From positions 62,001 through 126,000 of the forward strand of contig NZ_JACZCS010000035.1 of NCBI RefSeq assembly GCF_014904745.1: a DNA stretch of 64,000 nt, written 5' to 3'. Origin of the DNA: Oricola nitratireducens (lineage in GTDB: Bacteria > Pseudomonadota > Alphaproteobacteria > Rhizobiales > Rhizobiaceae). Below are positions 8,911 through 20,912 of this stretch, piece after piece; positions within the stretch are counted from its first letter, which is position 1, and each line of letters opens with the position of its first letter. Below the pieces are notes generated by a model. It was not told the DNA's origin. It saw nothing but the letters and a program-made list of their open reading frames with translations, and ran no database searches. Position numbers and translations under genes: made by a program.

Positions 8911-9114
8911 ATGAATGCTCAATCGCATGAACGCAATCGGCTGACGCCGTGGTATATTGGATTGTTGATTATTCTGGCCGCCGTCATCTTTGTCGGATAC
9001 CGGATGTGGGTGACCGAGTGTGGCGTTTCGATCGGTCTCGAACTGATCGTTCTGGCGGTGATGCCAATCGTTTATATCGTGCTGATGTATCTGACGCTGA
9101 CCAGCCAGAAGTGA
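8911..9114 (+). CDS. Small two-helix membrane protein
   Basis: This 67-residue protein has a hydrophilic N-terminus (MNAQSHERNRLTPW) and two hydrophobic segments, about residues 15-30 and 44-62, so an inner-membrane hairpin protein is expected. There is one cysteine between them. The ATG at 8911 is chosen because a GGAGG element ends about 6 bases upstream; an earlier in-frame ATG at 8884 lacks a good site. I do not recognise a family. It is followed 13 bases later by another small unknown protein, likely cotranscribed. Confidence 0.7.
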   Translation: MNAQSHERNRLTPWYIGLLIILAAVIFVGYRMWVTECGVSIGLELIVLAVMPIVYIVLMYLTLTSQK

Positions 9115-9127
9115 GGCTGGACAGATC

Positions 9128-9430
9128 ATGAGTGAAGATCGGTACCGACAGGCGTTCTCTGATCCGTCGAATGTCTTTAAAACGCCGGAAGCCGTGTTGG
9201 ACGATGCCGAGTTGACGCGCGAGCAGAAGATCGAGGTCCTCAGGCGCTGGGAATACAACGCGGCAGAGGAGGATGTGGCGCTGGAAGAGGGGATGCCCGG
9301 TGACGAGACCGGTCTGCTACGTCGTATCATGGTCGCGCTCGGCACGTTGACCGGTCCGATCGACGTTGATCATACGCCACCTTCCAAACAGCACGGATTG
9401 CCGCGATCTTCAGTCAAATCCCGCAAATAA
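9128..9430 (+). CDS. Conserved hypothetical protein (about 100 residues)
   Basis: This 100-residue soluble, acidic protein resembles small conserved proteins of rhizobia and relatives with a core FKTPEAVLDDAELTREQKIEVLRRWEYNA followed by an acidic AEEDVALEEGM stretch. The core predicts two amphipathic helices. There is no signal peptide or cysteine motif. The C-terminal tail is basic and probably disordered. It likely forms a small operon with the upstream two-helix membrane protein. No function can be assigned. Confidence 0.75.
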   Translation: MSEDRYRQAFSDPSNVFKTPEAVLDDAELTREQKIEVLRRWEYNAAEEDVALEEGMPGDETGLLRRIMVALGTLTGPIDVDHTPPSKQHGLPRSSVKSRK

Positions 9431-9538
9431 GGCCAGGCGGCAAGAAAAAGGCGCTGCGTTGATCCACGTCATTTTTTCGTCTGCATAGTACGCCTAGCCT
9501 GTTTTCGATAGTGGCCGGCAACCATCGGGGAGGACGGG

Positions 9539-11286
<1,748 letters not shown>

Positions 11287-11290
<4 letters not shown>

Positions 11291-13290
11291 CAGCCGGTGA
11301 TATCAGAACGCATCTCAACCGCGAACATGTTCTCGATCTTCTGTCGCGCATGATCCGTGTGCGGCATTTCGAGGACAAATGCGCCGAACTCTACACGCAG
11401 CAGAAAATTCGCGGCTTCCTGCATCTCTATGACGGCGAGGAAGCTGTCGCCGCCGGGGTGATCCCGCTGCTCGACGCCGACGACCGGCTGGTCGCGACCT
11501 ATCGCGAGCACGGTCATGCGCTGGTGCGCGGTGTGCCGATGAACGCCATCATGGCGGAGATGTACGGCAAGGCGAACGGCTGCGCCGGCGGGCGCGGCGG
11601 CTCGATGCATCTGTTCTCCAAAGAAAACAATTTCTACGGCGGCAACGCCATTGTCGGCGGCGGGCTGCCGCTCGCCGTCGGTCTCGGCCTCGGTGACAAG
11701 ATGAGTCAGGAAAGCCGCGTAACCGCCTGTTTCTTCGGTGAAGGCGCGGTCGCCGAGGGTGAATTTCACGAGAGCCTGAACCTGGCCTCGCTTTGGAAGC
11801 TGCCGGTGCTGTTCGTGTGCGAGAACAACGGCTACGCCATGGGCACGGCGCTCAAATACACCGAAGCCGATATGGACATTCACGAGAAGGCGCTCGGCTA
11901 CAACATCACCAGCGAGGCCGTCGATGGTATGGATATCGTCGCGGTGGAATCGGCGGCGCGGCGCGCGCTGAGTGCGATCCGCGAGACCGGAAAGCCATAT
12001 TTCCTCGAATGCCGGACCTACCGTTTTCGCGCCCATTCGATGTTCGACGCCCAGCTTTACCGTACCAAGGAAGAGATTGCGGAATGGCGCGCCAAGGGGC
12101 CGATCGTGCGGTTCCAGGGCTGGCTGGAGGAAAACGGCCTGATCGAGCATGGCGATGTCGAGAAGATCATCGCCGATGCGGATAAGGAAATCGCCGAGGC
12201 GGTGGCGTTCGCGGAAGCGGGCGAATGGGAGCCTGTGGAATCCCTGGCGCGTCACGTCATGGCCGAGGAGCGCCCGAAGCCGCCGGCGCTGCCTGCTCCT
12301 TCGGCGGAGACCGTCGAAGTCACCTATCGCGAAGCGGTCAAGATGGCGATCACCGACGCGATGGAACGCGATGAGCGCGTCTTCCTGATGGGCGAGGATG
12401 TCGCCCATTACGGCGGCTGCTACGCGGTTTCCAAGGGCCTGCTCGACAAGTTCGGTCCGGACCGCATCCGTGACACGCCGCTGTCGGAGTCCGGATTTAC
12501 CGGTGCCGGCATCGGCGCGGCGATGACGGGCTTGCGGCCGATCGTCGAAGTTATGACTGTGAATTTCTCGCTGCTCGCGCTCGACCAGATCATGAATTCT
12601 GCGGCGACGTTCCGGCACATGTCGAACGGGCAATTCGGCGTGCCGGTGGTGATCCGCATGGCGACGGGCGCGGGCAAGCAGCTCGCGGCCCAGCATTCGC
12701 ACAGTCTGGAGGGCTGGTACGGGCACATTCCCGGCCTGCGCGTGCTGACGCCGGCGACGCTGGAGGACGCGCGCGGCATGCTGCAGACGGCGCTGGACGA
12801 TCCAGATCCGGTGCTGATCTTCGAAAACGTTATGCTCTACAACATGACCGGCCAACTGGCCGCTAATGCAGGACCGGTCGATATCGACAAGGCGGCGGTG
12901 CGGCGCGAAGGCAAGGACGTGACGCTGATCACCTATGGCGGATCGCTGTTCAAGACGCTCGATGCGGCCGAGGAGCTTGCCAAGGAAGGTATCGCGGCGG
13001 AGGTGATCGATCTCAGGTCGTTGCGTCCGCTCGACATGGATACGGTGATTGCCTCCGTTGCGAAGACGCATCGCGCGGTGTTCGTCGACGAGGGATGGAA
13101 AACCGGTTCCATATCGGCGGAAATCGGCATGCAACTCGCCGAGGAAGCGTTCTTCGAACTGGATGCGCCGCTGGCGCGGGTCTGCAGTGCGGAAGTGCCG
13201 ATCCCCTATGCCGCGCATTTGGAGCAGGCGGCGATCCCGCAAGTTCCGCGCATCGTGGCGGCGGCCAAGACCGTCTGCAACAGGAGCTGA
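11287..13290 (+). CDS. 2-oxoacid (pyruvate/acetoin-type) dehydrogenase E1, fused alpha and beta
   Basis: This 667-residue thiamine-diphosphate enzyme carries the alpha part (about 1-320) and the beta part (about 335-667) in one chain; in most relatives they are separate genes. The alpha half has the ThDP motif from [17 protein letters not shown] to CENNGYAMG and the phosphorylation-loop-like [11 protein letters not shown]. The beta half has [32 protein letters not shown] and the DEGWKTG region. It would decarboxylate a 2-oxoacid or acetoin and transfer the acyl group to the E2 lipoyl arm. Substrate is unproven. It starts inside the ligase stop codon and is followed 4 bases later by E2. No E3 gene is here. 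Confidence 0.92.
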
Positions 13291-13294
13291 GGTC

Positions 13295-14521
13295 ATGGCC
13301 GAATTCGTCATGCCGTCGCTCGGCGCGGACATGGAAGCGGGAACGCTCGTCGAATGGCTGAAGAAACCGGGCGAGACGGTCAAGCGCGGCGATATCATCG
13401 CGGTTGTCGAAACTCAGAAAGGGGCAATCGAAGTCGAGGGCTTCGACGACGGTGTGCTCGAGACCTACCTTGTCGATCTCGGCACCAGGGTGCCGGTCGG
13501 CACGCCGCTTGCCGTGATCCGCAAGGACGGCGAGGAGCCGGCTGCCGCCAAACCCGCGCCGAAACGGGTTGAAGCGCCGGCCGCAGCACCGGAACCGATA
13601 AAGCCTGCGGAAGCGGTCGCCGAGAAGCCCGAGCCCGAACCGGCGCCTGCGCCTGCGTCGCCTGCCGCGATCGCGCCGTCCGGACGGTTGAAGATCACGC
13701 CGGCCGCGCGAAAGCTGGCCGCGCAGAAGGGGATTGATCCCGCGACGCTGACCGGCACGGGGCCGGAAGGAGCGATCCAGCTAGCCGACGTGGACACCGT
13801 TCAGGCGAGGGGCGTCCCGAAGGCCGAGCCGGAAAAACCGGCGACGGGCGGTTTCGACATAAGCGCGATGCGCGAGGCGATTGCCGCGGCCATGGCGCGG
13901 TCGAAGCGCGAGATCCCGCATTACTACCTGTCGCACCGTTTGGACCTCACGGCGGCGGAGGCCTTCATAGCCGAACGTAACGCCGGCAAGCCGCCGGAGG
14001 AACGCATCCTGATCGCGGCGCTGTATGTGAAAGCAGTCGCCAAGGCGCTGAAGAAATACAAGGAATTCAACGGCCATTACGAAAACGGCGAATTCCAGCC
14101 GGGCGATTCCGTCCATATCGGCATGGCGATCAATATCCGCGGCGGCGGGCTGGTCGCGCCGGCGATCCATGATGCCCAGGACCTCGATCTCGATACGGTC
14201 ATGGAGAAGACACGCGACCTCGTCGCGCGCGTGCGGGCGGGACGATTTCGCGCCAGGGAACTGTCCGACCCGACGATTACCGTTTCCAGCCTCGGCGACC
14301 GTGGCGTCGAGGCGCTGTACGGGGTGATCTATCCGCCGCAGGTGGCTATCGTCGGCATCGGCACACCGGTGACGCGGCCTTGGGTCGTGGATGACAAGGT
14401 CGTACCGCGTAGCACGGTCACCTTGACGCTTTCCGCCGATCACCGCGTCAGCGACGGCCATCGCGGCGCATTGTTTCTTTCCGCCATCGACAAGAATCTG
14501 CAGGAGCCTGAAAAACTATGA
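13295..14521 (+). CDS. Dihydrolipoamide acyltransferase (E2)
   Basis: This 408-residue E2 has a lipoyl domain at about 1-78 with the lipoyl lysine in VVETQKGAIEVE, then an alanine/proline-rich linker, a peripheral-subunit-binding domain at about 130-165 (KITPAARKLAAQKGID to GTGPEGAI), a second linker, and the catalytic domain ending with the active-site motif DHRVSDGHRGA. It passes acyl groups from E1 to CoA or another acceptor. The ATG at 13295 follows CAGGAG within the E1 tail. The last bases overlap the ACP gene by ATGA. Having an ACP rather than E3 next to E2 is the unusual point. Confidence 0.93.
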   Translation: MAEFVMPSLGADMEAGTLVEWLKKPGETVKRGDIIAVVETQKGAIEVEGFDDGVLETYLVDLGTRVPVGTPLAVIRKDGEEPAAAKPAPKRVEAPAAAPEPIKPAEAVAEKPEPEPAPAPASPAAIAPSGRLKITPAARKLAAQKGIDPATLTGTGPEGAIQLADVDTVQARGVPKAEPEKPATGGFDISAMREAIAAAMARSKREIPHYYLSHRLDLTAAEAFIAERNAGKPPEERILIAALYVKAVAKALKKYKEFNGHYENGEFQPGDSVHIGMAINIRGGGLVAPAIHDAQDLDLDTVMEKTRDLVARVRAGRFRARELSDPTITVSSLGDRGVEALYGVIYPPQVAIVGIGTPVTRPWVVDDKVVPRSTVTLTLSADHRVSDGHRGALFLSAIDKNLQEPEKL

Positions 14522-14763
14522 GCGACGACGAAATCGAGGCCGCGCTGCGCCTGGAACTGCGCAAGATCGCACCCGACATCGAGATCGAGGATATCGACAG
14601 GGAAGGTGATTTGCGCGAAGAGTTCGACATCGACTCGATGGATTTCCTCAATCTCGTCAGCGCGCTGTCGAAGAGCCTGGGCGTGGCCATGCCGGAAGAG
14701 GATTATTCCGAAATGGGCTCCTACGACGCGATGCTTGTCTATCTGCGCGCGCATACCGGCTGA
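14518..14763 (+). CDS. Acyl carrier protein
   Basis: This 81-residue acidic four-helix protein has the phosphopantetheine attachment motif DIDSMDFLNLV, where the serine would carry the prosthetic arm. The second half has the usual acidic helix II and III residues. It is not the housekeeping AcpP (sequence and context differ) but a dedicated ACP, translationally coupled to the E2 gene. In this cluster it may accept an acyl group from E2 or the AMP-ligase. That is an inference; no ketosynthase or transferase gene accompanies it. Confidence 0.9.
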   Translation: MSDDEIEAALRLELRKIAPDIEIEDIDREGDLREEFDIDSMDFLNLVSALSKSLGVAMPEEDYSEMGSYDAMLVYLRAHTG

Positions 14764-14767
14764 CTTG

Positions 14768-14784
14768 ACCCGCTTGTCGCGGGT
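14768..14784 (+). other. Short hairpin after the ACP gene
   Basis: ACCCGC and GCGGGT form a perfect 6-bp stem with loop TTGTC, starting 5 bases after the ACP stop. No T-run follows. It marks the boundary to the cox operon and could be a weak Rho-dependent or processing site. Confidence 0.35.
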
Positions 14785-14886
14785 AAGCCTGAACCGAAAT
14801 GCCCGTCGAAGTCCGAAACGTGACAGCGGGCCATATTTCGGTGATATATGCTGCGCATCGAAGAGGAGGAATTCGATAGCGCCGAC

Positions 14887-16038
14887 ATGATTACGCCGAC
14901 CTATGACTATCTGCTCGTGTTTGCATCGATCCTGGTGTCGCTGATGGCGTCATTCACGGGATTGACGTTGACCAAGGGCATTTCCGCTCTGCCCGAGGGC
15001 CGCCGAAAGGTGCAGATCGTCATGGCCTCGCTGGCGCTTGGCGGCGGCATCTGGTCGATGCATTTCGTCGCCATTCTGGCGATGCGCTTTCCTCTGCCGA
15101 TCGATTATGATGCGCTCTACACGCTCGGTTCGGCGCTGATCGCCATCCTGATGGCGGGCATTGCGCTGCTGACCATGCATTTCGCGCCGAGGACATGGCT
15201 GTGCCAGATCATCGCTGGAACGATTCTCGGCAACGGCATCGTCGTGATGCACTATGTTGGCATGTCGGCGATCCGCGGCTGCCTGCCGCTCTACGATCCG
15301 ACGGGTGTGGCGCTGGCGATCCTGGGCGCCACGATAATGGGAATCGTCGCGATAGGTGTCGCCTACGCCAAGCGCGACACGGCGCATATTCTCGCCAGCA
15401 CGATCATTTTCGGTTCGTCCGTGGTGGTTGTGCATTTCGTCGCCATCGCGTGGACGTCGTTCCAGCCGACCGGTTCGATCGCCGGTTTCACGCCGCGAAT
15501 CGAAAATGGCACGCTGGCGCTGATCGTGATGTTCTCCGCTTTCGTGATTTGCGGCACTTTCCTCTTATCCTCGACGAATTACGTTTTCACGCTGTTCCCG
15601 GTCGCGCCGGGCAGCGGGGCGCCGGAGCCTGCCTTCGCCGGTTCCGGCGTGGACACACGGAGCTTTTTGGAGGAAGCACCGGCAATTGCGCTGCCGCAAA
15701 GCGAGATGCTCCGCATCCCTTATGAGCGCGACAAGCGCACGCATTTCATTCCTGCCGAGCAGGTGATCGCGCTGCGCGCGGAGGGGCACTACACAGTGCT
15801 CTACACCCTGCAGGAAAAGCTGTTCTGCCCGTGGTCGATCTCGGAAGCGGAAAAGCGGTTGCCGGTTTCGCTGTTTCTGCGCACGCATCGCAGCTATCTC
15901 GTCAACATGCACCAGGTAACCGCTTTCGAACGGCATAAGGACAGTGGCTCCTGTCACTTCGATGGCGCACAGTCGCTGAAATTCGTGCCGGTAAGCCGAG
16001 GCAACGTTGCCGGCGTGCGCGAAGCGCTTGGCCTCTAG
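14887..16038 (+). CDS. coxC: MHYT-LytTR regulator, CoxC-like
   Basis: This 383-residue protein has six to seven hydrophobic membrane segments in the first 235 residues containing MHYT-type repeats (WSMHFVAI, VVMHYVGM, VVVHFVAI), whose His and Met are proposed to bind copper and sense gases such as CO or NO. A linker leads to a LytTR DNA-binding domain at about 275-380 (FIPAEQVIALRAEGHYTVLYT to FLRTHRSYLVNMHQV). This architecture is that of CoxC and CoxH of carboxidotrophs, and it lies just before coxMSL, as in Oligotropha. It should sense a gas or the redox state at the membrane and act on cox promoters. The start is uncertain: the ATG at 14887 fits the family's N-terminus, but an ATG at 14848 is possible. 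Confidence 0.88.
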   Translation: MITPTYDYLLVFASILVSLMASFTGLTLTKGISALPEGRRKVQIVMASLALGGGIWSMHFVAILAMRFPLPIDYDALYTLGSALIAILMAGIALLTMHFAPRTWLCQIIAGTILGNGIVVMHYVGMSAIRGCLPLYDPTGVALAILGATIMGIVAIGVAYAKRDTAHILASTIIFGSSVVVVHFVAIAWTSFQPTGSIAGFTPRIENGTLALIVMFSAFVICGTFLLSSTNYVFTLFPVAPGSGAPEPAFAGSGVDTRSFLEEAPAIALPQSEMLRIPYERDKRTHFIPAEQVIALRAEGHYTVLYTLQEKLFCPWSISEAEKRLPVSLFLRTHRSYLVNMHQVTAFERHKDSGSCHFDGAQSLKFVPVSRGNVAGVREALGL

Positions 16039-16054
16039 GCGGCGAAAGCGCTTT

Positions 16055-16086
16055 TCGCATTTCGTGCGGATAAATCGCATTTCGTG
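16055..16086. promoter_or_regulatory. Phased direct repeats upstream of coxM
   Basis: TCGCATTTCGTG occurs at 16055-16066 and again, identical, at 16075-16086, start-to-start 20 bases, about two helical turns. This lies 113 bases upstream of the coxM ATG in the 160-base coxC-coxM gap. LytTR-domain regulators typically bind paired direct repeats about two turns apart, so it is a candidate site for CoxC or an RcoM/CoxH-type regulator. A TCTATCT stretch at 16137 could be part of a -10 element. Confidence 0.6.
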
Positions 16087-16198
16087 AAATCCGCCGCGCC
16101 TGCCGTGTGTTCGCGGTCGCTTGCCGACAGGCGTTTTCTATCTCTGAAGCATGGAAGCGGCCGCCCCGAGCGGCGCTCTCCGCTTTTGGGAGGAACGC

Positions 16199-17053
16199 AT
16201 GATACCGAGTAGATTTGACTATCACCGGCCGGATTCCGTCGATGGCGCCGTGGCGCTACTGACGAAATACGGCGACGAGGCGCGCGCGATCGCCGGCGGC
16301 CACAGCCTTATTCCGATGATGAAACTGCGGATGGCCGAGGTTCAGCACCTTGTGGACCTGCAGGGCATCGATTCCATGAAGGGTGTGTCGGTTGCCGGCG
16401 GAACGGTCACCATCGGCGCGATGATGACACAGCACGAGCTGATCGCAAACGAAGCGCTTGCCAAGGCCGCGCCGATCATCCGCGAGGCTTCGCTGCAGAT
16501 CGCCGATCCGCAGGTGCGCTATGTCGGTACCATCGGCGGCAATCTCGCCAATGGCGATCCGGGCAACGACATGCCGGGACTGATGCAGTGCCTCGATGCG
16601 ACCTATGTGCTCGCCGGCCCGGACGGCACGCGCGAGGTCGCCGCCCGCGATTTCTACGAGGCGGCCTATTTCACGGCGCGCAGCGACGACGAGATTCTCG
16701 TCTCGGTGCGTTTCACCGCGCCGAAGGGCGGCTACGCCTACGAGAAGCAGAAACGCAAGATCGGCGATTACGCCACCGCGGCTGCGGCGGTGCTGATCGA
16801 GAAGGACGGCGCGACTTGCGCGGCGACCTCGATCGCGATGACCAACCTGTCCGACACGCCGGTGTGGTGCGAGGCGGCGGGGGCGGCGCTGGTCGGTTCG
16901 AAACTCGACAAGTCGGCGATCGACGCGGCTGTCGCGGCGATGCTGCCGACGATCGATCCGCAGGAGGACAATCGCGGTCCGGTCGAATTCAAGAAACATG
17001 TCGCGGGCGTGATGCTGCGCCGGGCCATCGAGCGCGCCGCGTCGCGCGCCTGA
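16199..17053 (+). CDS. coxM: Carbon monoxide dehydrogenase medium (FAD) subunit
   Basis: This 284-residue subunit holds FAD and passes electrons from the iron-sulfur subunit to the quinone pool. It is near-identical in plan to Oligotropha Cox[14 protein letters not shown] at the N-terminus, FAD-binding [13 protein letters not shown] (about 31-44) and [16 protein letters not shown] (about 111-126), and the [14 protein letters not shown] segment. The ATG at 16199 follows GGGAGGAA and matches the family start; an upstream in-frame ATG at 16151 is rejected. Order M-S-L is as in carboxidotrophs. Confidence 0.95.
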   Translation: MIPSRFDYHRPDSVDGAVALLTKYGDEARAIAGGHSLIPMMKLRMAEVQHLVDLQGIDSMKGVSVAGGTVTIGAMMTQHELIANEALAKAAPIIREASLQIADPQVRYVGTIGGNLANGDPGNDMPGLMQCLDATYVLAGPDGTREVAARDFYEAAYFTARSDDEILVSVRFTAPKGGYAYEKQKRKIGDYATAAAAVLIEKDGATCAATSIAMTNLSDTPVWCEAAGAALVGSKLDKSAIDAAVAAMLPTIDPQEDNRGPVEFKKHVAGVMLRRAIERAASRA

Positions 17054-17069
17054 CCGGGAGGAGAACTTT

Positions 17070-17557
<488 letters not shown>

Positions 17558-17561
<4 letters not shown>

Positions 17562-19978
17562 ACGAGATGACTCCCCCGAAAGCCGAACGCGCAGAAGCCC
17601 TCAAGGGTCTCGGCACGGCACGCAAGCGCGTCGAGGACGCACGTTTCACCCAGGGCAAGGGCAACTATGTAGACGATCTGAAACTGCCGGGCATGCTGTT
17701 CGGCGATTTCGTCCGCAGCCCCTATGCCCATGCCCGCGTCAAATCCATCAACGCGGACAAGGCCAAGGCCATTCCCGGCGTCATCGCCGTGCTGACGGCC
17801 GATGACCTTCGTCCCCTCAATCTGCACTGGATGCCGACGCTTGCCGGCGACGTCCAGATGGTCCTCGCCGACGGCAAGGTGCTCTTCCAGGGGCAGGAAG
17901 TGGCCTTCGTCGTCGCCGAGGACCGCTATATCGCGGCGGATGCCGTCGAGCTGGTCGAGGTCGAATACGAGGAGCTTCCCGTCGTCGTCGATCCGTTCAA
18001 GGCGCAGGCAGACGACGCGCCGGTGCTGCGCGAGGACCTCGCCGGCAAGACGGAGGGCGCGCATGGGCCGCGCCGGCACCACAACCACATCTTCACCTGG
18101 GAACAGGGCGACAAGGACGCGACCGACGCCGTACTCGGATCGGCCGATGTCGTGGCGGAAGAGATGGTCTATTACCACCGCACCCATCCGTGCCCGCTGG
18201 AGACCTGCGGCTGCGTTGCCTCGATGGACAAGGTGAACGGCAAGCTGACCGTCCACGGCACCTTCCAGGCACCGCATGCGGTGCGCACGGTGGCTTCGCT
18301 GATCTCGGGGATCGCGGAGCACAATATCCGCATCATCTCGCCGGATATCGGCGGCGGCTTCGGTAACAAGGTCGGTGTCTATCCGGGCTATATTTGCGCC
18401 ATCGTCGCCTCGATCGTTACCGGCGTGCCGGTCAAGTGGGTCGAGGACCGGATGGATAATCTGATGGCGACGGCGTTCGCCCGCGATTACTGGATGAAGG
18501 GCAAGATCGCAGCGACCAAGGACGGCAAGATCACCGGCTTGTGGTGCCATGTGACGGCGGACCACGGTGCTTTCGACGCCTGCGCCGATCCGACCAAGTT
18601 CCCGGCCGGCTTCTTCAACATCTGCACCGGCTCCTACGACATTCCGACGGCTTATCTGGCGGTCGACGGGATCTATACCAACAAGGCGCCGGGCGGCGTC
18701 GCCTATCGCTGCTCGTTCCGGGTGACGGAGGCGGCCTATTTCATCGAGCGGATGATCGAGGTTCTCGCCATCGAGCTCGGAATGGATGCGGCCGAATTGC
18801 GCGCCAAGAACTTCATCAAGAAGGAGCAGTTCCCGTATCAGTCGGCGCTCGGCTGGGAGTATGATTCCGGCGACTACCACACTGCCTGGGACAAGGCGCT
18901 CAGCGCGGTCGGTTATACCGAGTTGCGCAAGGAACAGGCCGAGCGGGTCGAAGCGTTCAAGCGCGGCGAGACGCGCAAGCTGCTCGGCATTGGCCTCTGC
19001 CACTTCACCGAAATCGTCGGCGCAGGGCCGGTCAAGAATTGCGATATTCTCGGCCTCGGCATGTTCGATAGCTGCGAAATCCGGATCCATCCAACCGGAT
19101 CGGCGATAGCGCGGCTCGGCACGATCAGCCAGGGGCAGGGGCATGCGACGACATTCGCGCAGATCCTTGCATCGGAGATCGGGATTTCCGCCGACGACAT
19201 CACCATCGAGGAGGGCGACACCGACACCGCGCCCTATGGACTCGGCACTTACGGCTCGCGTTCGACGCCGGTCGCCGGCGCAGCCACCGCAATGGCCGGC
19301 CGGAAAATCCGCGCAAAGGCGCAGATGATCGCGGCCTATCTGCTCGAGGTGCATGACAACGACGTCGAGTGGGACATCGACCGTTTTATGGTCAAGGGCG
19401 CGCCCGAGCGCTTCAAGACCATGAAGGAAATCGCGTTCGCGTCCTACAACCAGGCGATCCCCGGTCTCGAGCCGGGTCTGGAGGCGGTCAGCTATTACGA
19501 CCCGCCGAACATGACCTATCCGTTCGGCGCCTATATCTGCGTCATGGAGATCGACGTCGACACGGGCGAGCACGAAATCCGCCAGTTCTATGCGCTGGAC
19601 GACTGCGGCACCCGCATCAACCCGATGATCATCGAAGGGCAGGTGCATGGCGGCGCAACCGAGGGTTATGCCATCGCGATGGGCCAGGAGCTCGCTTATG
19701 ACGACATGGGCAACGTCAAGACCGGTACGCTGATGGATTTCTTCATCCCGACGTCATGGGAAACGCCGCATTACACGACCGACCACACGGTGACGCCCAG
19801 CCCGCATCATCCGATCGGCGCGAAGGGCGTGGGCGAAAGCCCGAATGTCGGCTCGGTCCCGGCCTTCTCCAACGCTGTCCATGACGCATTCCGGCCGTTC
19901 GGCCTCAAACAGGCCCATATGCCGCACGATCATTGGCGCATCTGGAAGATCGCGCGTGACCTCGGCCTGCACGGCTGA
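17558..19978 (+). CDS. coxL: Carbon monoxide dehydrogenase large (Mo-Cu) subunit, form I
   Basis: This 806-residue subunit carries the molybdopterin-cytosine-dinucleotide cofactor and oxidises CO to CO2. The form I signature AYRCSFR is present at residues 382-388, with C385 the ligand that bridges copper and molybdenum. This motif separates true CO dehydrogenases from form II relatives (AYRGAGR). Other cofactor segments are [27 protein letters not shown] and the C-terminal [14 protein letters not shown] containing the catalytic glutamate. Length is almost the same as Oligotropha CoxL (about 809). It is followed by a strong intercistronic hairpin and then coxD. Aerobic CO oxidation is therefore strongly supported. 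Confidence 0.98.
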
Positions 19979-19996
19979 GCGTGATCCGGCCAACGC

Positions 19997-20022
19997 GCAT
20001 CCGGGGGCAAGTCCCCGGATGC
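19997..20022 (+). other. Strong intercistronic hairpin between coxL and coxD
   Basis: GCATCCGGGG (19997-20006) pairs with CCCCGGATGC (20013-20022), a perfect 10-bp stem with loop GCAAGT. No T-run follows. It sits exactly between the structural genes MSL and the maturation genes DEFG, where it could protect the coxMSL mRNA or reduce read-through so structural subunits are made in excess. Confidence 0.7.
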
Positions 20023-20036
20023 CTCCGGAGAAGATG

Positions 20037-20912
20037 ATGACCTGGCAATCCTTGCAGGCAGACCTGTCCAGCGCGGGCTATGTCGCGTCCGACGACCTGG
20101 CGATGGCGCTTTTCCTGGCGGTGACGCTGGGTAAGCCGCTATTGCTCGAAGGGCCGGCGGGGGTTGGCAAGACGCAGATCGCCAAGACACTCGCCGAATT
20201 GCAGGGCGCGAAGCTCATCCGGCTGCAATGCTACGAAGGGCTGGACGCGTCGCACGCCATTTACGAGTGGAACTATCAACGCCAGCTCTTGTCGATCCGG
20301 GCGGCGGCGGAAGACCACAAGCCGTCCGACGAGATCGAGGACCATATCTTCTCGGAAAAGTTCCTGCTGCAGAGGCCGCTTCTGGAAGCGATCCGGCAGG
20401 AAAAGCCGGCCGTGCTGCTGATCGACGAGATCGACCGGGCCGACGAGGAATTCGAGGCCTATCTCCTGGAAGTCCTGTCCGATTTCCAGATCACTATCCC
20501 GGAGATCGGGACGATCGAGGCGAAGACGCGCCCGCACGTCATCCTGACGGCGAACGGCGCGCGCGATCTCTCCGACGCGCTGAGGCGGCGCTGTCTTTAC
20601 AATTTCGTCGACTATCCCGACCGCCGCACCGAAATGGCGATCCTGGCCAGGCGCTGCCCGGACATCGAGGCCCGGCTCGCCGAGCAAATCGTCGGTTTCG
20701 TGCAGGCGCTGCGCAGGGAAGAACTGGAGAAAAAGCCGGGTATCGCCGAGATGCTGGACTGGGCGGCGGCGCTCGCCGGCCTCGGCGTCAACGATCTGGC
20801 CGACGACCCCGTGCAGACGCAGGCGACGCTGGTCTGCCTCTTGAAGACCGAACGCGACCGCGCTGCCGTGCCGAAGGAAGTGCAGCAGCGTCTCGCCGGA
20901 AAGGCGGCATGA
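20037..20912 (+). CDS. coxD: MoxR-type AAA+ ATPase, CoxD
   Basis: This 291-residue AAA+ protein belongs to the MoxR family and assists assembly of the copper-sulfur-molybdenum centre of CO dehydrogenase. Walker A is GPAGVGKT at about 39-46, Walker B LLIDEIDRAD at about 131, sensor 1 ILTANGARDL, and the arginine-finger region DALRRRCLY. It pairs with the VWA protein CoxE directly downstream, the usual MoxR-VWA partnership. The ATG at 20037 is preferred over the adjacent ATG at 20034 because GGAG at 20027-20030 then has a 6-base spacing. Confidence 0.95.
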   Translation: MTWQSLQADLSSAGYVASDDLAMALFLAVTLGKPLLLEGPAGVGKTQIAKTLAELQGAKLIRLQCYEGLDASHAIYEWNYQRQLLSIRAAAEDHKPSDEIEDHIFSEKFLLQRPLLEAIRQEKPAVLLIDEIDRADEEFEAYLLEVLSDFQITIPEIGTIEAKTRPHVILTANGARDLSDALRRRCLYNFVDYPDRRTEMAILARRCPDIEARLAEQIVGFVQALRREELEKKPGIAEMLDWAAALAGLGVNDLADDPVQTQATLVCLLKTERDRAAVPKEVQQRLAGKAA

